Source: Oscillospiraceae bacterium
GTDB taxonomy: Bacteria > Bacillota > Clostridia > Oscillospirales > Ruminococcaceae
Assembly: GCA_016296485.1 (NCBI GenBank)
Contig: JAEDJF010000032.1
Span: 1 to 14,433, forward strand
Direction of reading: 5' to 3'
DNA length: 14,433 bases
Position 1 is the stretch's first letter, and every line of letters starts with the position of its first letter. The position numbers were made by a program, and so were the translations under genes. The notes beneath the pieces were generated by a model. It saw only the letters and a list, made by a program, of their open reading frames with translations. It had not been told where the DNA came from and searched no databases. Positions 1 to 6,173 of the stretch are shown here, in pieces.

Positions 1-23
1 TTTTATTAGGGCAGAAAGATATA

Positions 24-557
24 TTAATAATCCTCCTCAACCTCGCGGCCGAGGGCACGCATTACCTTGTTATAGGCGGCCATGGTATTGTAGTCGAAGC
101 ATACCATGTAAACGTCCTCAATGCAAGTGTCCTGCTCGAGATATTCGAGAATGGTGTTGATGGCGATTTCAGCCGCTTTTGCGAGGGGGAAGCGGTAGGC
201 GCCGGTGGAGATGGAGGGGAACGCAACGGTCCTGCAGTTATACTCCACCGCAAGGTCAAGGGATTTTTTGTAGCACTGACGGAGAAGCTCCTCCTCATTG
301 GTGAGGCCGTTGTTCCAAACAGGGCCTACTGTGTGGATTATATACTTTGCGTCAAGCTTAAATCCGGGAGTGATAACAGCGTCGCCGGTTTTGCATCCGC
401 CTATGCGGCGGCAGCAGCTGAGAAGCTCGGCGCCAGCGGCACGGTGGATAGCGCCGTCCACGCCGTCGCCGCCCATAAGGCTGGTGTTTGCGGCGTTGAC
501 TATTGCGTCAACCTTCATATTAACGATATTGCCTTTTACAACGGAGAAGTTGGACAT
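24..557 (-). CDS. Macro domain protein (ADP-ribose / O-acetyl-ADP-ribose hydrolase family)
   Basis: A stand-alone macro domain of 177 residues, the usual size for MacroD/YmdB-type enzymes. These cytoplasmic proteins bind ADP-ribose and many hydrolyse O-acetyl-ADP-ribose or remove mono-ADP-ribose from proteins. Visible hallmarks in order: the GNI/VDAIVNAAN segment (about residues 9-24), the GGDGVDGAIHRAAG loop (29-42), the GDAVITPGF and AKYIIHTVGP strands (58-80), and the SISTGAYRFP phosphate loop (about 115-124). The catalytic-loop Asn and the GVDGAIH residues are present. Two loop glycines common in the family are replaced (Asp in GGDG, Arg in AYRFP), which may tune specificity. The ATG start at 557 is preceded by an AAAGGAAAG ribosome-binding site. 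The gene lies 18 bp downstream of a PH-like domain gene on the same strand and probably shares its promoter. Family call confident; substrate unknown. Confidence 0.93.
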   Translation of the reverse strand: MSNFSVVKGNIVNMKVDAIVNAANTSLMGGDGVDGAIHRAAGAELLSCCRRIGGCKTGDAVITPGFKLDAKYIIHTVGPVWNNGLTNEEELLRQCYKKSLDLAVEYNCRTVAFPSISTGAYRFPLAKAAEIAINTILEYLEQDTCIEDVYMVCFDYNTMAAYNKVMRALGREVEEDY

Positions 558-575
558 TATATATCTTTCCTTTCT

Positions 576-956
576 TTAATTCGAGTCGCCGTCAAAATCG
601 GATGCGTCTGCGTCGGCGCTGATATTAAGCGTATTTATCGTTCTTCGCTTCATACGCTGGTCCTCAGAGTTCTCGATGATGAAATTCTTTATTTCCCGGG
701 CGTGTCTGATGTTTTTAAGCACAAGCTGGGGGTGAGTCGTGTCGCTCGTTTTACATATAATGTCTCCAAGCCCGAAAAGCCTTCCGAAAACAGTAGTGGA
801 AAGCACGGTATCCTGAATCTTATACATATAACAATCGTTTTCCTCACGGGTGAAAAAGCCGGTATTTACCGTTATTTGCTCCTCCGTTATTGTGTACTTT
901 GTAAACGTAAACGGAAGTCCGAAAAAGATCCAGCGTTTTCTTTCAACATATGCCAT
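576..956 (-). CDS. Bacterial PH-like domain protein (DUF304/bPH family)
   Basis: A 126-residue protein that resembles the bacterial pleckstrin-homology-like fold (YdbS/YdbT-type DUF304). The pattern is a beta strand with YTITEEQITVNTGFF (residues 21-35), an acidic turn, YMYKIQDTVLSTTVFGRLFGLGDI (43-66), then LVLKNIRHAREIKNFI (78-93) as the closing strand and helix. This is the typical order for these domains. Residues 94-126 form a charged, low-complexity acidic tail. There is no signal peptide and no clear membrane helix, unlike YdbS/YdbT proteins, which carry two helices, so this is a soluble version. It has its own promoter at 983-1010 and is the first gene of a likely two-gene operon with the macro-domain gene. 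Molecular function is unknown; the family assignment rests on pattern only. Confidence 0.72.
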   Translation of the reverse strand: MAYVERKRWIFFGLPFTFTKYTITEEQITVNTGFFTREENDCYMYKIQDTVLSTTVFGRLFGLGDIICKTSDTTHPQLVLKNIRHAREIKNFIIENSEDQRMKRRTINTLNISADADASDFDGDSN

Positions 957-982
957 TACCTAAAAACACCCCTTTCCAATAT

Positions 983-1010
983 ATTATATCATCTTGAAAA
1001 TAAATATCAA
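983..1010 (-). promoter_or_regulatory. Promoter of the PH-like/macro-domain operon
   Basis: On the minus strand TTGATA (1005-1010) and a perfect TATAAT (983-988) are separated by 16 bp. TGA directly before the -10 forms an extended -10 motif. It lies in the 67-bp gap after feoB, about 27 bp before the start codon of the PH-like gene, so that operon need not depend on feoB readthrough. No convincing terminator was seen after feoB. Confidence 0.7.
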
Positions 1011-1023
1011 GGCTTTTCGCCGC

Positions 1024-3081
1024 TCAAACAAAGAGTTTTGCCGCCATATTTACCAAAAAACAAAGAAAAAGTCCGGTCAAAAGCGGCACAAGGATTGAAA
1101 GCGCGGTCCATTTCATGCTTTTCGTCTCCTTATACACGGTGAAGAGCGTAGTGGCGCAGGGCCAGTGGAAAAGGAAGAACAGGAGGGTACAAACCGCCGT
1201 CACGGCGGTAAAGCCGTTCATTCGGAAAAGCGCCGCCGTTTCGGCAAGAGAGGTAACCTCGGAAAGCTCGCCGCCGGAATAGCCCATCGCCATTATCGAA
1301 AGGGCTATTTCGTTCGCCGGGAAGGAGAGGATGAAGCCCGTGAGCACCGTTCCGTCCATTCCAAAAAATCTCCCGATGGGGTCGAGAGCCGAAATGAGCG
1401 CTTCGAGCACAGTTCCCTCCCCTATCACCACGTTTGAGCACAGCCAGATGATTATTCCGGCGGGTATCGCCACAACCACCGCCCTTCCGAGCACCGAAAG
1501 AGTCCGGTCTATTACCGAGCGCAGGATAACCTTCCCTATCCGTGGGATACGGTAGGGCGGAAGCTCAAGGGTGAACCCGGCGGACATTCCTTTGAGCAGG
1601 GTTTTTGAAAGAATCCAGGACACCAGAAGCGTCATAACCACGCTCAAGACTATAAGCCCCGTCAGCATAAGGGCGCTTATCACCGAGGAAAAGGGCCGCC
1701 CTGCGGCAAAAAACATCGTTATTATCGCGATGAGCGCCGGAAAGCGCCCGTTGCAGGGCATAAAGCTGTTGGTGAGCACGGCTATCATTCTCTCCCTCGG
1801 GGAGTCTATTATCCTTGCGCCGGTGACGCCGACGGCGCCGCAGCCGAGCCCCATACACATTGTGAGCGCCTGCTTTCCGCAGGCGTTGGCGGATTTAAAC
1901 CCCCGGTCGAGGTTGAACGCCACCCGGGGAAGATAGCCAAGATCCTCCAAAAGGGTGAAAAGCGGGAAGAAAATCGCCATCGGCGGGAGCATTACGGAAA
2001 TTACCCAGCTCATCACCTTCCAGATTCCGTCCATTAAAAGGCTTTCGAGCACCGCAGGACAGTTTAAATCCGAAAGCAGGCTTCCTATTTTTTCGCCGAG
2101 CCAGGCGAAAAGCTTTGCCAGAAGCTCCGACGGGTAGTTCGCGCCGCTTACCGTTATCCAGAAAATCAGAGCGAAAAGCCCGAGCATCACAGGGATTCCG
2201 AGGAGCTTCCCGGTGAGCACGGAGTCGATTTTTCCGTCCCTTGAAAACGCCTTCGCCGCGCTCATATCGACGGCGGAGAGGCAGATTTCCTCCGCTCGAA
2301 GCACCGCGCAGGTGGAAAGTTTCTCAGAGACGTTCTTTGGTGTTATCCCGCCCTCTTTCATAATCACCCGGGCGCGCCCCAGAGCGCCCATTATTTCAGC
2401 GTCCATGCTCATTGGACCGAAGCGTTTTTCAAGGGCGGCAACGAAGCCCTTTTCGTTTTCAAGTATTTTGAGCACCGGGTAAACAGAAGTGAAACCGTAT
2501 TTCTTTTTGAGCACCGGAGCGAGGACCTCCGCCGCCCGCTCCGCCGCTTTCGGATAGCGCACCGGGATAAACACCGTATGGAGCCGCCCGGCGGCAAGAA
2601 GCGCCATCTCCCTTTCCAGCTCGTCGAGCCCCTCTCCCCGGGACGCCGACACCCCCACCACCGGGAGCCCCAGCTCCGCAGAAAGGGCTTCAAAATCAAT
2701 TTTTATTCCCTTATGCTTCGCGTCGTCCATCATATTGATGCAAATCAGGGTCTTTGGAATGAGCTGTGCCACCTGAATAGCAAAAATGAGGTTCCGCTCA
2801 AGGCAGCAGGCGTCGCAGACCACCACGGCGGCGTCGGGCTTTTCAAAGCAGAGATAGTCCCTCGTCACCTCCTCCTCGGCGGAATCGGCTGTCAGGGAGT
2901 ACGCCCCCGGAAGGTCGATAAGGCGGTAGCGCTTCCCGCCCTCGGTGAAAAAGCCCTCGGCGGAGCCGACGGTCTTTCCGCTCCAGTTTCCCGTGTGCTG
3001 GTGTAGCCCCGTAAGGGCGTTGAACACGGTGCTTTTCCCGACGTTCGGGTTCCCGGCAAGGGCAATTGTCGCCGCAATCAT
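1024..3081 (-). CDS. feoB: Ferrous iron transporter B
   Basis: GTP-binding inner-membrane Fe(II) permease, 685 residues. The N-terminal G domain shows G1 GNPNVGKS (residues 10-17), a GNWSGKTV switch region (31-38), G3 DLPG (56-59), G4 NMMD (116-119) and G5 SAS (145-147). A helical GDI-like segment follows, then about eight or more membrane helices. The two gate motifs appear as GLGCGAVGVTGARI and NSFMPCNGRFPAL, the clostridial variant, each with the conserved Cys. The start was chosen at 3081 because ATG there overlaps the feoA stop in an ATGA arrangement and directly begins the family-typical MIAATIALAGNPNVG. The open frame continues 36 codons upstream through feoA, but that stretch is basic, low-complexity antisense-like sequence. 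It is cotranscribed and probably translationally coupled to feoA. Confidence 0.97.
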   Translation of the reverse strand: MIAATIALAGNPNVGKSTVFNALTGLHQHTGNWSGKTVGSAEGFFTEGGKRYRLIDLPGAYSLTADSAEEEVTRDYLCFEKPDAAVVVCDACCLERNLIFAIQVAQLIPKTLICINMMDDAKHKGIKIDFEALSAELGLPVVGVSASRGEGLDELEREMALLAAGRLHTVFIPVRYPKAAERAAEVLAPVLKKKYGFTSVYPVLKILENEKGFVAALEKRFGPMSMDAEIMGALGRARVIMKEGGITPKNVSEKLSTCAVLRAEEICLSAVDMSAAKAFSRDGKIDSVLTGKLLGIPVMLGLFALIFWITVSGANYPSELLAKLFAWLGEKIGSLLSDLNCPAVLESLLMDGIWKVMSWVISVMLPPMAIFFPLFTLLEDLGYLPRVAFNLDRGFKSANACGKQALTMCMGLGCGAVGVTGARIIDSPRERMIAVLTNSFMPCNGRFPALIAIITMFFAAGRPFSSVISALMLTGLIVLSVVMTLLVSWILSKTLLKGMSAGFTLELPPYRIPRIGKVILRSVIDRTLSVLGRAVVVAIPAGIIIWLCSNVVIGEGTVLEALISALDPIGRFFGMDGTVLTGFILSFPANEIALSIMAMGYSGGELSEVTSLAETAALFRMNGFTAVTAVCTLLFFLFHWPCATTLFTVYKETKSMKWTALSILVPLLTGLFLCFLVNMAAKLFV

Positions 3082-3314
3082 AGTGCCGCCTCCACCAGAA
3101 CCGTCTTCGCGTCCTCTTTCCGAAGGGCGATTACGGCGCCCCGGATAAGATACGCCTTCGGGTCGCCGGCGGGACTTTTTCTTACGCATTCCACCAAAGT
3201 CCCCTCCACAAGTCCTATATCCATCAGCCGCCGGCGAAGGTCCCCTTTTGTGTCAAGCTTTATTACGGTGGCGTATGTACCGGTTTTCATATCGCAAAGC
3301 GGAATCTGCCGCAT
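3078..3314 (-). CDS. feoA: Ferrous iron transport protein A
   Basis: A 78-residue cytoplasmic SH3-like protein, normal length for FeoA, thought to bind FeoB and modulate its GTPase or transport activity. The family signature is the central LRRRLMDIGLVEGTLVE segment (residues 26-42), preceded by the short beta strand YATVIKL and followed by a C-terminal strand pair with RGAVIALRKEDA. ATG at 3314 is preceded by AAAGGAGAG. It is the first gene of the feoAB operon and overlaps feoB by 4 bp. The divergent region upstream (3315-3506) is AT-rich and holds a short inverted repeat, but I do not see a confident Fur box or -35/-10 pair for this gene. Iron regulation is expected from the family, not shown here. 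Confidence 0.95.
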   Translation of the reverse strand: MRQIPLCDMKTGTYATVIKLDTKGDLRRRLMDIGLVEGTLVECVRKSPAGDPKAYLIRGAVIALRKEDAKTVLVEAAL

Positions 3315-3338
3315 AGTGCCTCTCTCCTTTATTAAAAA

Positions 3339-3355
3339 AGTGGTATTGACCCACT
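3339..3355. promoter_or_regulatory. Short inverted repeat upstream of feoA (candidate operator)
   Basis: AGTGG (3339-3343) and CCACT (3351-3355) form a perfect 5-bp dyad with a 7-bp spacer, placed 25 bp before the feoA start codon. It does not match the Fur consensus or the DtxR/IdeR consensus I know. It may be a metal-regulator site or chance; low confidence. Confidence 0.25.
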
Positions 3356-3442
3356 ATCAAAATATGAAAATCCGTGCCGACTTGTGAGAGAGGAAAATTA
3401 AGTTAAAAATTAAAGAAAATTTAATATTACCGCCCAAAAAAT

Positions 3443-3473
3443 TTGATAAAAACCGCTGACGGGGTGATATAAT
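3443..3473 (+). promoter_or_regulatory. Promoter of the zinc-ribbon gene
   Basis: TATAAT (3468-3473) preceded by TGA gives an extended -10. TTGATA (3443-3448) is a -35 candidate at a long 19-bp spacing. It is 33 bp before the ATG at 3507, which has an AAGAGGT ribosome-binding site (3491-3497). Confidence 0.65.
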
Positions 3474-3506
3474 AAAATTAATGAAATAAAAAGAGGTGTT
3501 TTTGTT

Positions 3507-3875
3507 ATGGCATTGCTTGATAAAATTAACGATATAGCCAAAACCGCCAGCGAAAAAACGAACAGCGTAATCGAGACGACGAAGCTCAACAACAAAATTA
3601 ACGCCGAGGAGCGAAACATTGCCGCCATCACCGCAAAAATCGGTCAGTACTACGTTTCGAAACTCGACGCGGGCGAAACCCTTCCCGAGGACGTTATGAG
3701 TATGTACGAGGGAATCAAGACGAGCCGCGAGACGATCCTTGCCACAAGAGCCGAGATCGAAAACCTTACGCCGCCGAAAACCGCCGAAACCGGCAGCAAA
3801 TTCTGCACCAACTGCGGCGCGAAGCTAAACGCCGAAGCCCGCTTCTGCACCAGCTGCGGAGCGAGCCAGCCGTAA
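3507..3875 (+). CDS. Small coiled-coil protein with C-terminal zinc ribbon
   Basis: A 122-residue cytoplasmic protein of unknown function. Residues 1-88 are predicted helical and rich in Lys, Glu, Ala and Thr, with a probable coiled coil (about 20-50 and 65-88). The C-terminus (97-119) is a double-CxxC zinc ribbon: Cys100-Thr-Asn-Cys103-Gly and Cys114-Thr-Ser-Cys117-Gly, the typical CxxCG...CxxCG 'zinc-ribbon' tail common in Firmicutes. A proline-rich linker (PPKTAETG) separates the two. No signal peptide or membrane helix. It is monocistronic, with its own extended -10 promoter and a terminator directly after the gene. A 10-bp tandem duplication (GTAAGACAAA, 3872-3891) spans the stop codon. 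A role as a metal-dependent adaptor is possible but not shown. Confidence 0.88.
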   Translation: MALLDKINDIAKTASEKTNSVIETTKLNNKINAEERNIAAITAKIGQYYVSKLDAGETLPEDVMSMYEGIKTSRETILATRAEIENLTPPKTAETGSKFCTNCGAKLNAEARFCTSCGASQP

Positions 3876-3893
3876 GACAAAGTAAGACAAAAT

Positions 3894-3920
3894 AAAAAAG
3901 CACCCCTTGGGGTGCTTTTT
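3894..3920. terminator. Bidirectional intrinsic terminator
   Basis: GCACCCC (3900-3906) pairs with GGGGTGC (3909-3915), flanked by six A's on the left and five T's on the right. It therefore serves both the plus-strand zinc-ribbon gene and the convergent minus-strand DUF362 gene. Confidence 0.9.
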
Positions 3921-3926
3921 GTTTTA

Positions 3927-4802
3927 TTAAAGCTCGATAAGCTCGTATTCCTTCGTGCCGACCCCGAGCTCCTCGGCGGCGTCAACGGTAAGAATTCCGT
4001 TGCGGCTCTCAATGCGCTCGATGAGGTGGTCGCGACCCGGGTCATCCGAGGCATAAACAAGGTCAAGGCAGGCTTTGTCGATTGCCACCGGATCAAGGGA
4101 AGCGAGGATTCCTATATCGGACATACAGGGGTCCTCCGCCACGGCGCAGCAGTCGCAGTCCACGGACATATTTTTCATCACGTTTATATACGCAGCCTTT
4201 CCGCCGAAATAGTCAACCACCGAAAGGGCGGCGTCCGCCATCGACTCAAGGAAGGCGTTATGGTCCGCGGTCCAAATTTTTTCAGGCTCCCCCGCTCCGT
4301 GGATATACGCCTTGCCGAAGGAGGAGGCGATTCCGATGGAAAGCTGTTTAAGGGCGCCGCCGTAGCCGCCCATGGGGTGACCTTTAAAATGGGAGAGAAC
4401 GAGGAGCGAATCGTAATTTTCAAGGTTTTTCCCGACGTAGTTTTTCTTTATCCTCTTGCCGCTTGGAATTTCGAGCACCGTGTCCGGACCCTCTGCGTCA
4501 AGGAGGTCAACGTCAAAATATTTGCTCCAGCCGTGCTCGGCAATGGTCTTAAGGTGCTTTTCTGTGGTGTTGCGCCCGCCGTCATAGGCTGTGTTGCACT
4601 CGGTCACCGTTCCGCCGACGAAGTCGATAAGCTCCTTCCAGAAATCCGGACCAAGGAAGTTCTGGTTCCCGGGCTCGCCGCTGTGAAGCTTTACGGCGAC
4701 CTTTCCCGGAAGCTTCGGCGCAAGGGCGGAATATATCTTCATAAGCCCTGCGGGGCTTATATCGGAAGTCATATATACTTTCGCTTTTCCCATAGCTTTC
4801 AT
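3927..4802 (-). CDS. DUF362 domain protein (putative Fe-S centre protein)
   Basis: A 291-residue protein of the DUF362 family, whose members are widespread in anaerobes and often carry or bind iron-sulfur clusters; the reaction is not established. Family features are the SHFKGHPMGGYGGALKQLSIG block (about residues 137-157), where DUF362 proteins have a conserved His/Lys-Gly motif, and DIGILASLDPVAIDKACLDLV (about 229-249). Before the latter, a Cys cluster CDCC...C (Cys216, 218, 219, 226) could ligate a metal. The C-terminal ferredoxin domain found in longer relatives is absent. The start was set at ATG 4802, since AGGAAA sits 8 nt upstream; the open frame extends 8 codons further without a better site. 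No signal peptide. It is downstream of the YegP-like gene but separated from it by a terminator; the DNA just upstream contains only a weak -10-like TATATA. Confidence 0.85.
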   Translation of the reverse strand: MKAMGKAKVYMTSDISPAGLMKIYSALAPKLPGKVAVKLHSGEPGNQNFLGPDFWKELIDFVGGTVTECNTAYDGGRNTTEKHLKTIAEHGWSKYFDVDLLDAEGPDTVLEIPSGKRIKKNYVGKNLENYDSLLVLSHFKGHPMGGYGGALKQLSIGIASSFGKAYIHGAGEPEKIWTADHNAFLESMADAALSVVDYFGGKAAYINVMKNMSVDCDCCAVAEDPCMSDIGILASLDPVAIDKACLDLVYASDDPGRDHLIERIESRNGILTVDAAEELGVGTKEYELIEL

Positions 4803-4828
4803 CTCACTTTTCCTGTTTATATACAAGC

Positions 4829-4856
4829 AAAAGGGACGGCGAAACCGTCCCCTTTT
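4829..4856 (-). terminator. Intrinsic terminator after the YegP-like gene
   Basis: On the minus strand a GGGACGG/CCGTCCC stem (4833-4839 with 4845-4851, loop of 5) is followed by TTTTGCTT. It begins 15 bp after the stop of the gene at 4872-5243 and separates it from the DUF362 gene. Confidence 0.8.
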
Positions 4857-4871
4857 CGGCTCAATCCGAAA

Positions 4872-5243
4872 TTATTCCTCCACAACGACTTCCGCTTCGG
4901 GGGCGTTTTTGCGAACGCTCTCAATTCCGTTTTTGCAGGAAGCCTTGGCTTTGTACCCTTCGGAAGCAAGAATTTTTTCGCCGTTTCTTGCGGTAAGGCG
5001 GAAGCGGAACTCGCCGGCCTTATCCTCATAAAGCTCGAATTTCGGGTTAACTGCCTTTTCGGGGTTCTCGGCGGTCTGGTCCTCAAAGTTTGCGATGGGG
5101 GCGTTTTTGCGAACGCTCTCAACGCCCTTGAGACAGGCGTCCTTGCTGCTGTAAACCTCGGAGGTTCCGATGGTCTCCCCGTTTCCTGCAACGAGTCTAA
5201 AGGTGAAGCCGGTCTTGGTTTCTTTTACTACGAATTTGCCCAT
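4872..5243 (-). CDS. YegP/DUF1508 tandem-repeat protein
   Basis: A 123-residue cytoplasmic protein made of two DUF1508 repeats, as in E. coli YegP. Repeat 1 spans about residues 11-49 and repeat 2 about 77-115. Each has the pattern FxFRLxAxNGExI-x3-E-x-Y-x10-G-(V/I)-ESVRKNAP. These units form a small beta-beta-beta-alpha fold and pair to make a compact domain; the biochemical role is unknown. A linker with NPKFELYED (66-74) starts the second unit and resembles the KFVVKE start of the first. The start at 5243 is supported by GAAAGGAG (5253-5260). It has a strong promoter of its own (5278-5306) and a terminator after it, so it is a single-gene unit. A 26-bp stretch is identical between the repeats at DNA level. 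Confidence 0.92.
   Translation of the reverse strand: MGKFVVKETKTGFTFRLVAGNGETIGTSEVYSSKDACLKGVESVRKNAPIANFEDQTAENPEKAVNPKFELYEDKAGEFRFRLTARNGEKILASEGYKAKASCKNGIESVRKNAPEAEVVVEE
4899..5122. repeat. 26-bp perfect direct repeat inside the YegP-like gene
   Basis: Positions 4899-4924 and 5097-5122 are identical (each starts with five G's and ends CTCTCAA on the plus strand), 198 bp apart. They encode the ESVRKNAP end of each DUF1508 unit. This marks the internal duplication and could be a substrate for slipped recombination that deletes or adds one unit. Confidence 0.85.
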
Positions 5244-5277
5244 TTTTATTTGCTCCTTTCAAAGGTTTTACGGGTAT

Positions 5278-5306
5278 ATAGTAGCACATTGTTTTTCGTT
5301 TTTCAA
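5278..5306 (-). promoter_or_regulatory. Promoter of the YegP-like gene
   Basis: On the minus strand TTGAAA (5301-5306), an exact 17-bp spacer and TACTAT (5278-5283), preceded by TGC (extended -10). It lies 34 bp before the start codon. Confidence 0.78.
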
Positions 5307-5389
5307 CTAAAAAAACTTAAAATTGTGGCTGAAGTATGCGGAAAACCGCGCCGCCCGAGGGGAATTTGAAAATTTTTTCGAAAATGCTA

Positions 5390-5420
5390 TTGACTCTTAC
5401 CTTACGTCATAGTTTATACT
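5390..5420 (+). promoter_or_regulatory. MerR-type promoter with 19-bp spacer
   Basis: TTGACT (5390-5395) and TATACT (5415-5420) are 19 bp apart, the over-long spacing diagnostic of promoters activated by MerR-family DNA distortion. An imperfect dyad centred on 5403 (ACT...ACGT...AGT; 7 of 10 positions pair) lies within it. As this promoter drives the MerR gene itself, autoactivation as in Streptomyces tipA is the natural reading. Confidence 0.75.
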
Positions 5421-5444
5421 TTAGTCACACGGGGAGGGATAACA

Positions 5445-6173
5445 TTGAAAACCGTACACGAAGTGAGCCGAATAAGCGGCGTGAGCGTGCGCACGCTCCA
5501 CCATTACGATGCCATCGGGCTTTTAAAACCCACGGCTGTGACCGAAGCGGGCTACCGCCTTTATGACGACGAGGCGCTTTCGCGCCTCCAGACGATTCTT
5601 CTTTTCCGGGAGCTTGAATTCCCGCTAAAGGAGATAAAAGAGATTATCGAAAGCCCGGGCTTCGACCGAAAAAAGGCGCTCAAACAGCAAATTGACCTTT
5701 TGGAGCTCCAGCGAAAGCGCCTTGGCGAGCTTGTTTCCCTTGCCCGGAAAATTTTAAACGAAGGAGTTAACGATATGGATTTTTCAGCCTTTGACAAAAC
5801 AGAAATAGAAAACTACGCAGCGGAGGCGAAAGCCCTCTGGGGCGAAACAAACGCCTATAAGGAATACGAAAGCAGGGCAAAAAACAAAACCGCCGCAGGT
5901 CTTGAAAGCTGCGACGGTCTTATGAAGATTTTTGCCGAAGCGGGAAAGCTGCGGGACAAGAGCCCCGCGGACCCCGAGGCGCAAAGCGCCGTCGGCGAGC
6001 TTCGCCGCTTCATAACCGAAAACTACTACACCTGCACCCCGGAGATTCTCCGGGGGCTCGGCGAAATGTACGTCGGCGACGGGCGCTTTAAAGCAAACAT
6101 CGACGCCGCCGGCGGCGAAGGCACCGCCGAATTCGTTTCCGAAGCTATAAAGATTTACTGCGACAATCAGTAA
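5445..6173 (+). CDS. MerR-family regulator with TipAS antibiotic-recognition domain
   Basis: A 242-residue transcription activator in the TipAL layout. The MerR winged helix-turn-helix is at residues 1-70 (TVHEVSRISGVSVRTLHHYD, then GLLKPT and GYRLYDDEAL). A dimerisation coiled coil follows at about 75-108, then a TipAS domain at about 111-242 (LWGETNAYKEYE, NYYTC, GLGEMYVGDGRFKANID). TipAS domains bind thiopeptides and other hydrophobic drugs and switch on the promoter. The start is TTG at 5445 with GGGGAGGG 6 nt upstream. Cys197 sits at the first of the two cysteines I remember from S. lividans TipAS; the second seems to be Gly204, so covalent thiostrepton capture may not occur. An internal ribosome-binding site precedes Met111. 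The 3' end overlaps the convergent peptidase gene by 7 bp. Family certain; ligand unknown. Confidence 0.94.
   Translation: MKTVHEVSRISGVSVRTLHHYDAIGLLKPTAVTEAGYRLYDDEALSRLQTILLFRELEFPLKEIKEIIESPGFDRKKALKQQIDLLELQRKRLGELVSLARKILNEGVNDMDFSAFDKTEIENYAAEAKALWGETNAYKEYESRAKNKTAAGLESCDGLMKIFAEAGKLRDKSPADPEAQSAVGELRRFITENYYTCTPEILRGLGEMYVGDGRFKANIDAAGGEGTAEFVSEAIKIYCDNQ
5761..5777 (+). promoter_or_regulatory. Internal Shine-Dalgarno and ATG for a stand-alone TipAS domain
   Basis: AAGGAGTT (5761-5768) is followed, 8 nt after GGAG, by an in-frame ATG (5775-5777, Met111), exactly at the junction of coiled coil and TipAS domain. Initiation here would give a 132-residue ligand-binding protein without DNA-binding domain, as known for tipAL/tipAS in Streptomyces. 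Use in vivo is inferred. Confidence 0.65.

Noticed and set aside
333..1142. Plus-strand open frame of 269 codons
   Set aside because: Antisense to the macro, PH-like and feoB genes, which all show clear family motifs or promoters.
3082..3189. Extended N-terminus of FeoB (36 extra codons)
   Set aside because: The extra residues are basic and Gly-rich, overlap feoA entirely, and ATG at 3081 gives the ATGA overlap and the family-typical start.
3315..3440. Riboswitch or metal-sensing RNA upstream of feoA
   Set aside because: The leader is short and AT-rich with only a 5-bp dyad; no known aptamer features.
3872..3891. 10-bp tandem duplication at the stop of the zinc-ribbon gene as an attachment or target site
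   Set aside because: There is no element between or beside the copies; best seen as a simple slippage duplication.
3912..5369. Plus-strand open frame of 485 codons
   Set aside because: It is antisense to the well-supported DUF362 and YegP-like genes, has no family pattern and runs across both of them and a terminator. Its length comes from the GC-biased codon use of the genes opposite.
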